Source: Verrucomicrobiaceae bacterium
Lineage (GTDB): Bacteria; Verrucomicrobiota; Verrucomicrobiia; Verrucomicrobiales; Verrucomicrobiaceae
DNA length: 64,000 bases
Assembly (NCBI GenBank): GCA_947458455.1
Contig: CANGYJ010000003.1
Span: forward strand, 186,001-250,000
Direction of reading: 5' to 3'
Below are positions 55,801 to 64,000 of the stretch, in pieces. The translations under genes and the position numbers were made by a program. Below the pieces are notes generated by a model. It did no database searches, had not been told where the DNA came from, and was given only the letters and a program-made list of their open reading frames with translations. Each line of letters begins with the position of its first letter. Position 1 is the first letter of the stretch.

Positions 55801-57351
55801 GACACCGATGGCGACGACGTGGCCGACGTGCGCACCATCATGCTGCAAGGCGTGGACTTCGCCGACACGCATCACGGCGCGAACAACCTCGTCATGGGCC
55901 CCGATGGAGGCATCTACTGGCAGAGCGGTGTCTTCATGGTGCACAATCACGAGCATCCGTGGGGCCCCTCGTTGCAAACCGGCAGTAGCGCCATGTATCG
56001 CTTCGATCCGCGCCGCTTCACCATCGCGAAGCACGCCGACAACTCGCCGAACCCGCACGGCATCGCCTTTGACACTTGGGGCTATCATTACGCCACCGAC
56101 GGCACCGGCGGTCGTGCGTATCAAGTGCGCCCCGAGGGCAACGGCTTCAAAATGTATGAGCTGCTCAAGAAGGAAGTGCGCCCCGTCACCGCGAGCGAAG
56201 TCGTCAGCAGCACCCACTTCCCCGAAGACATGCAGGGCGACTTCCTCATCTGCAACGTCATCGGCTTCCTCGGCATCAAGCACTACGATCTCGCTCGCGA
56301 TGGCGACAAAGCCAGCGTCTGGGGCGAGCCTGCCGGTGCCGAACTCACCGTCAAAGTCACGCAGGCCGATGGCAGCGTCACCGAGGACAAATCCCGTGGC
56401 CTACTCATGAGCGGCGACAAAAACTTCCGCCCCAGCGATGCCGTCTTTGGTGAAGATGGTGCGCTTTACATCGCCGACTGGCACAACGTCATCATCGGCC
56501 ACATGCAGCACAACGTCCGCGACCCCAACCGCGACAACAAACACGGTCGCATCTACCGCATGACCGCCAAAGGCCGCGAGTTGCAAAAAACCGTCGCCAT
56601 CGACGGCCAGCCCATCCCCGCGCTGCTCGAAAACTTGCGGCATCCCGCCGATGGCGTGCGCCACCGCACCCGCGTCGAGCTCAGCGAACGCCCCACCGCC
56701 GAAGTCATCGTCGCCACGAAGGAATGGATGAAGCAGTTCGACGTCACGAAGAAAGAAGACGCGCACCACCTTCTCGAAGCCCTCTGGCTCCACCAGCAGC
56801 ACAACGTCCGCGACACCGCGCTGCTCGCCAAACTGCAAACCAGCCCCGAACTCCACGCCCGCAACGCCGCGAATGTCGTGCAGCAACTTTGGTTCAACGT
56901 CGAAGCCAGCACCAAAGGCGGCGTCATTGCCGGAGAAGCCGAGGAAAAGGCCCAGAAGTCCGGCATCCTCAGCGACACGCCTGATCTGACCACCATCCGT
57001 ATCGCCACCATCCGCGAACGCCTCATGTATGACGTCAAAGAGCTCAACGTGAAGGTCGGCAAGAAGATCAAGCTTACCTTCGCCAATACCGACGTGATGC
57101 CCCACAACCTCCTCGTCACCAAGCCCGGCAAAGCCGACGCCGTCATGAACGCTGCCATCGTCATGGGCGCCGCCGGCTTCGAAAAAGGCTTCATCCCCGC
57201 CGGTGACGACGTCCTCCACCACACCAAGCTGCTGGACATGAGCAAAGAGGAAACCCTCGAGTTTACCCTCCCCACCGCCGGTGACTACCCCTTCGTCTGC
57301 TCCTTCCCCGGCCACGGCATCATCATGCGCGGGGTGTTGCACGCGAAGTAG
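52888..57351 (+). CDS. Five-domain secreted protein: ThuA, discoidin-like, SGNH hydrolase, PVC-type dehydrogenase-like, cupredoxin
   Basis: A 1487-residue exported protein (signal [19 protein letters not shown]). About 25-300: ThuA-like ([17 protein letters not shown]). About 360-490: F5/8 type C-like ([40 protein letters not shown]). About 540-750: SGNH hydrolase ([35 protein letters not shown]). About 860-1250: propeller of the large verrucomicrobial/planctomycete membrane-bound dehydrogenase group. About 1365-1487: cupredoxin with VMPHNLL and [10 protein letters not shown], keeping C-x4-H-x3-M of azurin/auracyanin. No CxxCH haem motif is seen. It likely uses copper to pass electrons in the periplasm. 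Confidence 0.88.
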   Translation: MKHILLTLLSVATFATAAPLVYEGTEGPGKGKHIVFMADDHEYRSEESLPQLARILAKHHGFKCTVLFGIDPESGEIVGGDKSNMPGIEALHTADLAVVFLRFQNFPAEQMKHFDDYLNRGGPVIGMRTATHGFKMPKDAPFAKYSYDYKGTDYELGFGHQVLGQTWVGHYGKNHVQSTRIALVPDKAAHPILRGVKDIWVQAGGYVGKPTDGEILTMAQPLDGMTQDSPASKTQPPQPSEWTRSYKSASGKVGRVFTSLYGTSEDISNEGYRRMMVNAMFWAVGLEDAIKADLNVAFVGAAKPNTFGGGAYARGIKPEMYAGFESPIPANNNTKKPEKPKKEEKQAAKAEVSAKPTIATGKPARFVRIEIPGDKKCLQIAEIEILSGGKNIAKGGKATQSTTGHGGDASRAMDGDKSPNYGKGMTHTIENKPNPWWEIDLGAAQPVDAISLWSRRGFPDRLGDFTLQLLDEGRKAVFELKNVAAGDSLTMDVKGGGKIAYLDFDGKPGKPAAKGGGGRSAPAAAKEPALVEVPADYKDTLPFAFSKGDTVAILGNGLPDRMQHDGWMETVLQNALPEQNVRFRNMSASGDRPNSFPRSGGHMHMTDYLRHVKPDVVFAFFGYNESFENKPDDFKKQLVDFVKYVRGTKPNGKTFPRIVLFSPIAHEDTKNPNVPSGAEHNPQLEAYTKATEAAAKEAGVGFVDLFHPSLDLFKAAKEPLTINGVHLSAEGNRQLAEVIAKALLAKEVVASASLEELREAVMEKDVHWNARYRARDGNDVWGGRSTLAFTDGQTNAVVLQHELTMLDVMTGNRDAKVWARSKGGDLKVDDSNVPPPVPVISNVGGKSKSSSAMKEGRTEYISGQEAIKHMAFDPRFEVSLFADEAQFPQLVNPVQMQVDTKGRLWAAVWHTYPMWEPLKEMKDALVICHDDNKDGKADRLTEFARVQNPLGFEFWNGGVIVTCAPDIIFLKDTDGDDVADVRTIMLQGVDFADTHHGANNLVMGPDGGIYWQSGVFMVHNHEHPWGPSLQTGSSAMYRFDPRRFTIAKHADNSPNPHGIAFDTWGYHYATDGTGGRAYQVRPEGNGFKMYELLKKEVRPVTASEVVSSTHFPEDMQGDFLICNVIGFLGIKHYDLARDGDKASVWGEPAGAELTVKVTQADGSVTEDKSRGLLMSGDKNFRPSDAVFGEDGALYIADWHNVIIGHMQHNVRDPNRDNKHGRIYRMTAKGRELQKTVAIDGQPIPALLENLRHPADGVRHRTRVELSERPTAEVIVATKEWMKQFDVTKKEDAHHLLEALWLHQQHNVRDTALLAKLQTSPELHARNAANVVQQLWFNVEASTKGGVIAGEAEEKAQKSGILSDTPDLTTIRIATIRERLMYDVKELNVKVGKKIKLTFANTDVMPHNLLVTKPGKADAVMNAAIVMGAAGFEKGFIPAGDDVLHHTKLLDMSKEETLEFTLPTAGDYPFVCSFPGHGIIMRGVLHAK

Positions 57352-57427
57352 GGCAGGGAACCGGCCCCTCACGAAAGTGGGGGGGCTGGAATGCTGAAAG
57401 TGGCTGCTGAATCGCGTTCATACTCAC

Positions 57428-60400
57428 ATGACGCCCCGCCACTTCGTCGCTTCTGCCCTTTTCGTCCTTTCTGTCCCTGCTGTCCGTGCCCAAAACGACA
57501 GCGGGGGCAATGATGCCTCTGACAAACCTGCTTCCGCGCCGGTGATGCAGTGGCGTTTTGATGATGGCAAGGAAGCTGGGCCGCGGGCGCCGACGTATCC
57601 GGGTTTCTCGGAGACGAACAAGGCGCGGAAGTTTGATGTGAAATCACCGATTAAGGTCGCTGACAGCCCGGAGCTGCGCTTTGGCCTGAATGAAACGATC
57701 ACGCTGGAGGCCTGGGTGAAGGTGGCGGATGCCTCGGGCACGCCGTACATCATCGGGAAGGGCCGACTCGGCACGAAGGAGTTCGGCGCGAACAATCAAA
57801 ACTACGCCTTCCGCCTTCAGCATGGAAAGGCGGGCTCGCAGATCGGCTTTCTCTTCCGCAGTGCGGATGTGCCGGACAAAAAGGGCGACTGGCATCGCTG
57901 GTGGTCGAAGGACACCGTGCCCACCACAGGCTGGCATCATGTGGCGGTGACTTACACCTACGGGAAGCCGAAGAGCATCAAAGGCTACATCGACGGCCAG
58001 GAAACCGACGGCACCTGGGACATGGGCGGCGCGACGGATCGCGGCCCGGTGACCGATGGCGATGCGGTGGTGATCGGCAATGGCTCCACCCTGGCCTCAT
58101 CGCACGCGTTTGAAGGCTGGCTCGATGATGTGGCGATCTATCGCGGCCCGATCGATCTCGATGCGCTGAAGGCGAAGTATCAATTCATCCCGCCACCGCC
58201 GCCCGTGGTGCAAAAAGACGTGCCCGCAGGCCGCGTGCTTGTGCAACTCGCCGAAGAAGGCATGCCTGATACCAACGCCTGGCCCAGCGAGCCGCCAAAG
58301 GTCGCCGAAAGCTACACCGAGGACGTTTTCGGCTTCTTTGACGTGCCGCAAAAATACGTCGAGACCGGTGTGCGCGGGGAACGCCACGTGCCCTTTCTTT
58401 TGCGTGCTGCCGCCAGTGTGACCTTCCCCAAGGGCAAGCATCGCCTGCTGCTGCGTGCTCGTGGAGCCACGAATCTCTATGTGGATGGCAAATCGCTCCT
58501 CACCACGCCTTTCCCGCCGAAGGACAGCGACGGTCACCACCTCGTGGCCGAACAAAAAGGCTACCTCGGCCTCGGTCCCGACTTCCGCTTTGTGCCGCCG
58601 GGCAATCGCGAATCGTGGTGCGAATTCGAAGGCACCGGCAAACCGCAGTTCATCGTGCTGGAGACGATGGTGGGCAGTTTCGCCGGCAAAGCCGTTCGCA
58701 GGCCTGAGCTAGGCGAAACCGTCGTCGCATGGTCCAAACAAGGCACCGAGAGCTGGAGCCTCCTCACACCCGGAAAACGCAGCGTGCCCTACAACGATGC
58801 CGGATGGGCCGCTTACGAAGCGGAACGCACCGCGCACTATGAAGTCGTGAATGACAAGAAGCGTGCTGAGCTGCGTGCGAAGTCCGATCCTTATTGGGCC
58901 AAGCGCCGCGAGGCCGCGAAGCAATGGCTGGCGAAAGCTGGTGACGTGAAAGTGCCCGCGCTGCCCGAAGGCCTGCCAAAGCTCAACGACATCGACCACT
59001 TCATCGGAGCTACCCTCGCGAAAGTGAAGTCGCAGACGGCTCACAAGGGCACGGTCGATTTCTTCAAGCAGGTGCAACCCATCCTCGAAACGAAGTGTCT
59101 CGAATGCCATCGCGGCGGCAAAGCGAAGGGCGACCTCCAGCTCGACTCGCTCATCTCCGCCATCAAAGGCGGCGAAAACGACGGCGCCGCCATCACCCCC
59201 GGCAAGCCGGACGCCAGCGCCATCTTGAAGCGTGTCGTTTCGCATGATGAAGACGAAGTCATGCCACCCAAAGGTGAAAAGCTCAGCGCCGCCGAGGTCG
59301 AAGCTCTCACCACCTGGATCAAAGAAGGCGCGACATGGCCCGAACTCCGCGCCGACCGCCTCGAAGTCACCGCTTTGACCGACGACCTCACGTTCCTGCG
59401 TCGTGCATATCTGGATACCGTGGGTGTCACGCCATCGCTGGCAGAGATCACCGCCTTTGAAAAGAACCCGGATCGCAAAGCCCTCATCGACAAACTCCTC
59501 GCCGACCCACGCTGGGCCGATCACTGGATGGGCTACTGGCAGGATGTGCTCGCGGAAAATCCGAACATCCTCAATCCCACGCTGAACAACACCGGCCCCT
59601 TCCGCTGGTGGCTCTACGAGTCGCTGCGGGACAACAAGCCGATGGACTTCTTCGTCACTGAACTGCTGCAAATGAAGGGCAGTGAGCGACTCGGCGGCCC
59701 TGCGGGCTTTGCCACCGCCTCGCAGAACGATGTGCCCATGGCGGCGAAGGGCACCATCATCGGCGCGGCCTTCCTCGGCGTGGAAATGAAATGTGCTCGC
59801 TGTCACGACGCCCCCGCCGCGAAGAGCACGCAGGAGGACCTCTTCAAGATCGCCGCCATGCTCAACACGAAGGAACTCGAAGTCCCGCTCACCAGCAGCG
59901 TCAGCTTGGATCGCTTCAAAATGACCGGCCGCAAGCCGCTCATCAACATCACGCTCAAAGTCGGTGCCAAAGTGCCGCCGAAGTGGTCGCTCACCGAGTT
60001 CTGCGACGAATCCGCCGCCAAGCTCGCCGAAGATCCCACCAGCACCCGCGAGCAACTCGCCGCGCTCATCACCGCGCCGCAAAACGAACGCTTCGCTCAA
60101 GTCATGGCCAATCGCGTGTGGGCACGCTTCATGGGCCGTGGCATCGTCGAGCCCGTGGCCGATTGGGAAAAGGGCAAGCCTTCGCATCCCGAGCTGCTGA
60201 AGTATCTCGGACGCGAATTCGTGCGCGGCGGTTACGACCTGAAGCACCTCGCCCGCCTCATCATGACCTCGCATGCCTACCAGCGTGCCACCGATGCCGA
60301 GCTGAAGGAAACCAGCCCCGTCTTTGCCGCCCCCGCGCCGCGTCGCCTCATGGCCGAGCAGATCGTGGACAGCCTCTTCGCCGCCACCGGCAAGCCTTTC

Positions 60401-61066
60401 AAAACCGAAGAGGTCTGCCTCGACATCGACAACACCCGCGACCTCAAAAACGCCATCCACCTCGGCAAACCCCGCCGTAGCTGGATGCTCACCAGCACCA
60501 GCAACGAGCGTGATCGCCCCAGCCTCGCTTTGCCACGCATCCAGGCCGTGGGCGACGTCTTGAGTGCCTTCGGCTGGCGTGGTGCCCGCCAGGACCCCAC
60601 CAGCATCCGCGACGCCGCCCCGAACGTCCTCCAGCCCGCCATTTTGAGCAACGGCACCGTCGGCGTCTGGCTCACCCGCCTCAGCGATGACCACGGCATC
60701 ACGCAGATGGCCTTGAAGAAGCAAAGCGTCGAACAGCTCATCGAAAACATCTACCTGCAACTCCTCACCCGCCGCCCCAGTGCCGAAGAAAAAGAGCTCT
60801 ATGTGAAGCACCTCACCCCCGGCTACGAAACGCGGCTCTCCAAGCCCCAAGCTCCAAGCCCCATGCCTTCCACCCGTCAGCGTGAGAAGTACGTTTCCTG
60901 GAGCAACCACCTCGATGGCGAAGCCACCACCGTCCGCATGGCCCAAGAAGCCGCCGCCCGCAAAGGCGACCCCGCCACCGACAAGCTCGATCCCGCTTGG
61001 CGCCAACGCCTCGAAGACATCCTCTGGGCCATCCTGAATGCACCGGAGTGGGCTTTCAGTCCTTGA
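57428..61066 (+). CDS. PSD1-type protein: LamG, planctomycete cytochrome c, DUF1549, DUF1553
   Basis: A 1212-residue exported protein (signal VASALFVLSVPAVRAQ). A LamG-like domain covers about 60-250. PSCyt1 is near 540-640 with the haem motif KCLECH. DUF1549 follows (LRRAYLDTVGVTPSLAEI..., LADPRWADHWMGYWQDVLAEN), then a second CARCH motif near 789 and DUF1553 (RVWARFMGRGIVEPV, HPELLKYLGREFV, HAYQRA) to the end. Members are thought to oxidise sugars or other compounds in the periplasm. It follows the cupredoxin protein by 76 bp. Confidence 0.92.
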   Translation: MTPRHFVASALFVLSVPAVRAQNDSGGNDASDKPASAPVMQWRFDDGKEAGPRAPTYPGFSETNKARKFDVKSPIKVADSPELRFGLNETITLEAWVKVADASGTPYIIGKGRLGTKEFGANNQNYAFRLQHGKAGSQIGFLFRSADVPDKKGDWHRWWSKDTVPTTGWHHVAVTYTYGKPKSIKGYIDGQETDGTWDMGGATDRGPVTDGDAVVIGNGSTLASSHAFEGWLDDVAIYRGPIDLDALKAKYQFIPPPPPVVQKDVPAGRVLVQLAEEGMPDTNAWPSEPPKVAESYTEDVFGFFDVPQKYVETGVRGERHVPFLLRAAASVTFPKGKHRLLLRARGATNLYVDGKSLLTTPFPPKDSDGHHLVAEQKGYLGLGPDFRFVPPGNRESWCEFEGTGKPQFIVLETMVGSFAGKAVRRPELGETVVAWSKQGTESWSLLTPGKRSVPYNDAGWAAYEAERTAHYEVVNDKKRAELRAKSDPYWAKRREAAKQWLAKAGDVKVPALPEGLPKLNDIDHFIGATLAKVKSQTAHKGTVDFFKQVQPILETKCLECHRGGKAKGDLQLDSLISAIKGGENDGAAITPGKPDASAILKRVVSHDEDEVMPPKGEKLSAAEVEALTTWIKEGATWPELRADRLEVTALTDDLTFLRRAYLDTVGVTPSLAEITAFEKNPDRKALIDKLLADPRWADHWMGYWQDVLAENPNILNPTLNNTGPFRWWLYESLRDNKPMDFFVTELLQMKGSERLGGPAGFATASQNDVPMAAKGTIIGAAFLGVEMKCARCHDAPAAKSTQEDLFKIAAMLNTKELEVPLTSSVSLDRFKMTGRKPLINITLKVGAKVPPKWSLTEFCDESAAKLAEDPTSTREQLAALITAPQNERFAQVMANRVWARFMGRGIVEPVADWEKGKPSHPELLKYLGREFVRGGYDLKHLARLIMTSHAYQRATDAELKETSPVFAAPAPRRLMAEQIVDSLFAATGKPFKTEEVCLDIDNTRDLKNAIHLGKPRRSWMLTSTSNERDRPSLALPRIQAVGDVLSAFGWRGARQDPTSIRDAAPNVLQPAILSNGTVGVWLTRLSDDHGITQMALKKQSVEQLIENIYLQLLTRRPSAEEKELYVKHLTPGYETRLSKPQAPSPMPSTRQREKYVSWSNHLDGEATTVRMAQEAAARKGDPATDKLDPAWRQRLEDILWAILNAPEWAFSP

Positions 61067-61096
61067 GTTGAACCACCCTTTGAATACGCTTTCATC

Positions 61097-61354
61097 ATGA
61101 GCACTGCTACCGCTGCCATCTTCCAACAAGCCGCCCAGCTTTCTGAAGCCGAGTGCGAGGATCTTTATGAACAACTCGGTAATCATCTGAGCCGCGCTCA
61201 TGCCTCCGAAGAACCACTCACGAGTGACATGCAGGCCACGCTGGATCGCCGCTGGGAGGAGATCACTTCTGGCAAGGTGCAGTGCGAGGATGCATTCGTT
61301 GTTTTAGATCGCATTCAAAATCGCCTTCATGAACGAGCTGCATCAGCATCCTGA
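61097..61354 (+). CDS. Addiction module antitoxin (TIGR02574-like)
   Basis: An 85-residue acidic protein: LSEAECEDLYEQLGNHL, then LDRRWEEITSGKVQCEDAF, the R-W-x-E-I-x-S-G-K pattern of small addiction-module antitoxins that pair with RelE/ParE toxins. It overlaps the toxin by 26 bp. Confidence 0.82.
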   Translation: MSTATAAIFQQAAQLSEAECEDLYEQLGNHLSRAHASEEPLTSDMQATLDRRWEEITSGKVQCEDAFVVLDRIQNRLHERAASAS

Positions 61355-61649
61355 AGTCGAGGCAGAGATCGATGAGTCAGTGCATTATTTGGAGGCCCGC
61401 AGTCTCTGGGCAGCTGACGACTTCGTTGAGGAACTGCGCGCAGCCATGCGAAAGATCAGATTAAACCCCAAGCACTGCCATTTCACCTATCATGAATACC
61501 GTCGCTGCAACATCCCACGCTTCCATCATGCGATCATTTACCGCCAACGCGGCGATGGTGTTGTGTATGTGATTGCTGTTTTGCACGACAAACGGCACCC
61601 CGATTACTGGAAAAAACGAATTATCGACGACTTAAACCCACCACCATGA
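61329..61649 (+). CDS. RelE/ParE-type toxin
   Basis: A 106-residue toxin of the RelE/ParE superfamily: [28 protein letters not shown] helix pair, then [33 protein letters not shown] strands and a final [17 protein letters not shown] with the arginine. The target (ribosome or gyrase) cannot be told. Its stop overlaps the DUF1501 start codon as ATGA, so the pair is translated within the PSD1-DUF1501 operon. Confidence 0.85.
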   Translation: MNELHQHPEVEAEIDESVHYLEARSLWAADDFVEELRAAMRKIRLNPKHCHFTYHEYRRCNIPRFHHAIIYRQRGDGVVYVIAVLHDKRHPDYWKKRIIDDLNPPP

Positions 61650-62911
61650 AACGCCGCTCCTTCCTCACCTCCGCCGCCGCGCTCGGCGCTTCGCCGTTGT
61701 TTGCGAACAACACGCCCGTCCACACGCCGAAGGGCAAGGCGGAGCACTGCATCTTCATCTGGCTCGGCGGTGGCATGGGGCAGATCGACACCTTTGACCC
61801 GAAGGACCTCGGCGATAACCTCAGCAAGCCTTCGAAGCCGGGTTCGCTCTACAAATCCGTCGAAACCAGCGTGCCAGGCGTGCGGGTGAGCGAGCACCTC
61901 AGCAAGACGGCGAAGGTCATGGAGCATGTCACCGCCATGCGCACGGTGAACCACCACGTCATCGACGAGCACGCCTTTGCCACGAACATCGTCCACACCG
62001 GCCGCATGATCTCCGGCAACGTCACTTACCCCAGTGTCGGCAGCATCATCGCGCATCAGCGTGGGGCGGCGGATAAAAATGTGCCGGCGTATATTTTGAT
62101 CGGTTATCCGAACGTCAGCCGTGGCCCCGGCTTCCTCGGTGCCAAAGCGGGCTACGTCTATCTCACTGATACCGAGACCGGTCCCGCAGGCTTCACGCGG
62201 CCTGATTTCGTCGATAACGACCGCGCCAAGGTGCGTCAGGAGCTGCTCAAGCCGCTCATGACTCGTGCCTTGAAAAACAGCGCTGCCGCCGACTACCAGA
62301 TGGCTCAGGAAGAGGCGCTTCGACTCGCTGGACCGGGCTTCATGAAGCATTTCAATCTCAAGGAAGAGCCTGCTGCGCTGCGCAACGACTACGGTGGTGA
62401 ATTCGGCCAGCGTTGCCTGCTTTCGCGTCGTCTGGTCCAGGCGGGCGTGCGCTTCATCGAGGTCTCTCACAACCTCAATTTCATGAACGGCACCGGTTGG
62501 GACATTCACAACGAAGGCTTCAAAAACCAGCACCTGCTCATCCAGGAACTCGATACCGCTTTGGCTGCTCTGATCCGCGATTTGAAGGACAAGAAGCTCC
62601 TCGACAAGACCCTCATCGTCGTCGGCACCGAGTTCGGTCGCCCGCCAGAGTTTGATGGTCGCGGTGGTCGCGGGCATCAAGGCACCGCTTTTTCCATGGT
62701 GCTGGCCGGTGGTGGTTTGAAGCATTGCGGAGCCTACGGCGTCACCGACGACCTCGCGAAGAAGCCCGTCGAGAACCCCGTGCCGCTCGTCGATTTCCAC
62801 GCCACCATCCACGCCGCCATGGGCATCGACCCCGCGCACGAACTCATGGATGGCTCCCGCCCGGTGCCCATCACCGATGGCGGAAAGCCTGTGGCAGCGC
62901 TGTTTGGGTGA
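61646..62911 (+). CDS. DUF1501 domain protein, TAT-exported
   Basis: A 421-residue protein with a TAT-like signal ([19 protein letters not shown]) and a sulfatase-like alkaline phosphatase fold. It shows [66 protein letters not shown] (quoted here in part: TEFGRPPEF and GRGHQGTAF) and [16 protein letters not shown]1501 partners the PSD1 cytochrome proteins in planctomycetes and verrucomicrobia; substrate unknown. Translation is coupled to the ParE toxin. Confidence 0.92.
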   Translation: MKRRSFLTSAAALGASPLFANNTPVHTPKGKAEHCIFIWLGGGMGQIDTFDPKDLGDNLSKPSKPGSLYKSVETSVPGVRVSEHLSKTAKVMEHVTAMRTVNHHVIDEHAFATNIVHTGRMISGNVTYPSVGSIIAHQRGAADKNVPAYILIGYPNVSRGPGFLGAKAGYVYLTDTETGPAGFTRPDFVDNDRAKVRQELLKPLMTRALKNSAAADYQMAQEEALRLAGPGFMKHFNLKEEPAALRNDYGGEFGQRCLLSRRLVQAGVRFIEVSHNLNFMNGTGWDIHNEGFKNQHLLIQELDTALAALIRDLKDKKLLDKTLIVVGTEFGRPPEFDGRGGRGHQGTAFSMVLAGGGLKHCGAYGVTDDLAKKPVENPVPLVDFHATIHAAMGIDPAHELMDGSRPVPITDGGKPVAALFG

Positions 62912-63013
62912 TTCGCATCCAACAAGGTCATTTCTAGGTCACAAACCTCGTCCGGTTTTGGCTCGCATGGTGGGATGAATCGGCTACAACATGGCCACTC
63001 ATCCCAACCCCTG

Positions 63014-64000
63014 CATGAAGCGCTACTCCCTCGGCATCGACTACGGCACCAACTCGTGCCGCTCTCTCCTCATCGACCTCGACAACGGCGCGGAGGTCGG
63101 CTCGACGGTCTTTAACTATCCCAGCGGCGAGATGGGCATCCTGCTCGATCCGCGTGATCCGCATGTGGCGCGACAGAATCCGCAGGATTACCTCGACGGC
63201 CTCGAAAGCGTCACGCGTGGCGCTTTGGAACAGGCGAAGGCGAAGGTGGCAGGCTTTGATCCCGCGCAGGTCGTCGGCATCGGCATCGACACCACGGGCT
63301 CGACGCCCATCCCGGTGAATCAGGACGGTACGCCGCTTGGTCTGCTGCCGGAGTTCACAAACAACCTCAACGCGATGGTCTGGTTGTGGAAGGATCACAC
63401 CGGCCATGCTGAGGCGGCGGAGATCACGAAGCTCGGCCATGAGATGCGGCCTAACATCATCGCCAAATGCGGCGGCATTTACTCCAGCGAATGGTTTTGG
63501 AGCAAAATCCTCCGTCTGCACCGCGTGGACGAAAAGGTCTTCGAAGCCGCTTTCAGCTTCGTGGAGCATTGCGATTGGATTCCGGCCGTTTTGACCGGCC
63601 ATACCGATCCGCTCACCTTGAAGCGCAGCGTGTGTGCCGCAGGTCACAAGGCCATGTTCAGCGCCGAATGGGGCGGCCTGCCAGATAAGGAATTCCTCGC
63701 CAAGCTCGATCCGAAGCTCGCCGATCTGCGTGATCGTCTCTATGCCGAAGCCCATACCGCCGATACGAAGGCCGGCGGCCTCTGCGCCGAATGGGCCAAG
63801 CGTCTCGGTCTCCAGGAAGGCACGGCCATCTGTGTCGGCGCTTTCGATGCGCATACCGGTGCTGTTGGCGCGGGTATCAAGGAAGGCACGTTGGTAAAGA
63901 TTCTCGGCACCAGCACCTGCGATCTGATGATTTCACCCACCAGCAAACCACTGGCGGACATCCCCGGCGTGTGCGGCATCGTGAATGGCAGCGTCTTGCC
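63014..64000 (+). CDS. araB: Ribulokinase, 3' end outside window
   Basis: The first 329 residues of a FGGY-family kinase: MKRYSLGIDYGTNSCRSLLI (phosphate 1), VVGIGIDTTGSTPIPVN, LWKDHTG, CGGIYSSEWFWSKILRL, and KILGTSTCDL near the end. The motif EVGSTVFNYPSGEMG after residue 28 and the GTSTCDLM loop fit ribulokinase (L-ribulose to ribulose 5-phosphate). The gene runs off the window edge. It is 102 bp after DUF1501 and may be transcribed separately. Confidence 0.9.

Noticed and set aside
58709-61201. 830-residue minus-strand frame opposite the PSD1 gene
   Set aside because: Composition is low-complexity, no family motif is seen, and the plus strand carries clear cytochrome/DUF1549/DUF1553 motifs.

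Overview
The window looks like chromosomal DNA of a verrucomicrobium, probably close to Verrucomicrobiaceae such as Prosthecobacter. This is inferred from gene content: a planctomycete-type cytochrome c / DUF1549 / DUF1553 protein followed by a DUF1501 protein, ThuA-like proteins, an ECF sigma factor overlapping a FecR-LamG protein, TAT-exported Gfo/Idh/MocA oxidoreductases, many secreted and lipoprotein products, and high GC. No 16S gene is present, so the assignment is not proven.

Layout. 0-10.4 kb: end of an L,D-transpeptidase, a 1086-residue secreted protein with a hydrophobic core and Ig-like tail, a junk zone with a short element bounded by a 16-bp inverted repeat and two gene remnants, then a membrane protein, a CIA30 protein, a lipoprotein hydrolase, a cupin and a ROK regulator. 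10.4-16.7 kb: tRNA-Gln and a complete branched-chain amino acid ABC transporter (livK-H-M-G-F, minus strand). A toxin-antitoxin pair and a four-helix-bundle gene sit inside the operon, and degenerate heptanucleotide repeats fill its spacers. 16.9-27 kb: housekeeping and envelope genes (oxidoreductase, FGE-like lipoprotein, MenE-like ligase, GtrA, trmL, LolD-like ATPase, GH75-like protein, RlmM-like methyltransferase). 27-31.5 kb: accessory zone with two VapBC-like modules (one toxin carries a stop codon), dispersed repeats, a lower-GC two-gene operon with a Shedu-like nuclease, and a duplicated 3' end of ileS. 31.5-42.8 kb: ileS (with two in-frame copies of a palindromic element), ribF, an orphan efflux adaptor, a PaaK-like ligase, a patatin, a CysJ-like reductase, a FolK-PanB fusion and an M50-like protease. 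42.8-52.5 kb: a three-palindrome regulatory region, membrane and secreted proteins, the sigma/FecR pair and several disrupted secreted-enzyme genes. 52.9-64 kb: a 1487-residue ThuA/SGNH/dehydrogenase-like/cupredoxin protein, the PSD1 cytochrome protein, a ParE-type TA pair, DUF1501, and the start of ribulokinase.

Themes. Type II TA pairs lie inside two otherwise functional operons. Short repeats (heptamer arrays, palindromes, Ccaaggcgcaaag-type repeats) occupy most spacers and in places enter coding sequence. Several genes are disrupted by one- or two-base changes, often in homopolymers, so either recent decay or assembly error must be considered. Gene starts were often moved downstream to the first start giving a sensible signal peptide or conserved N-terminus.
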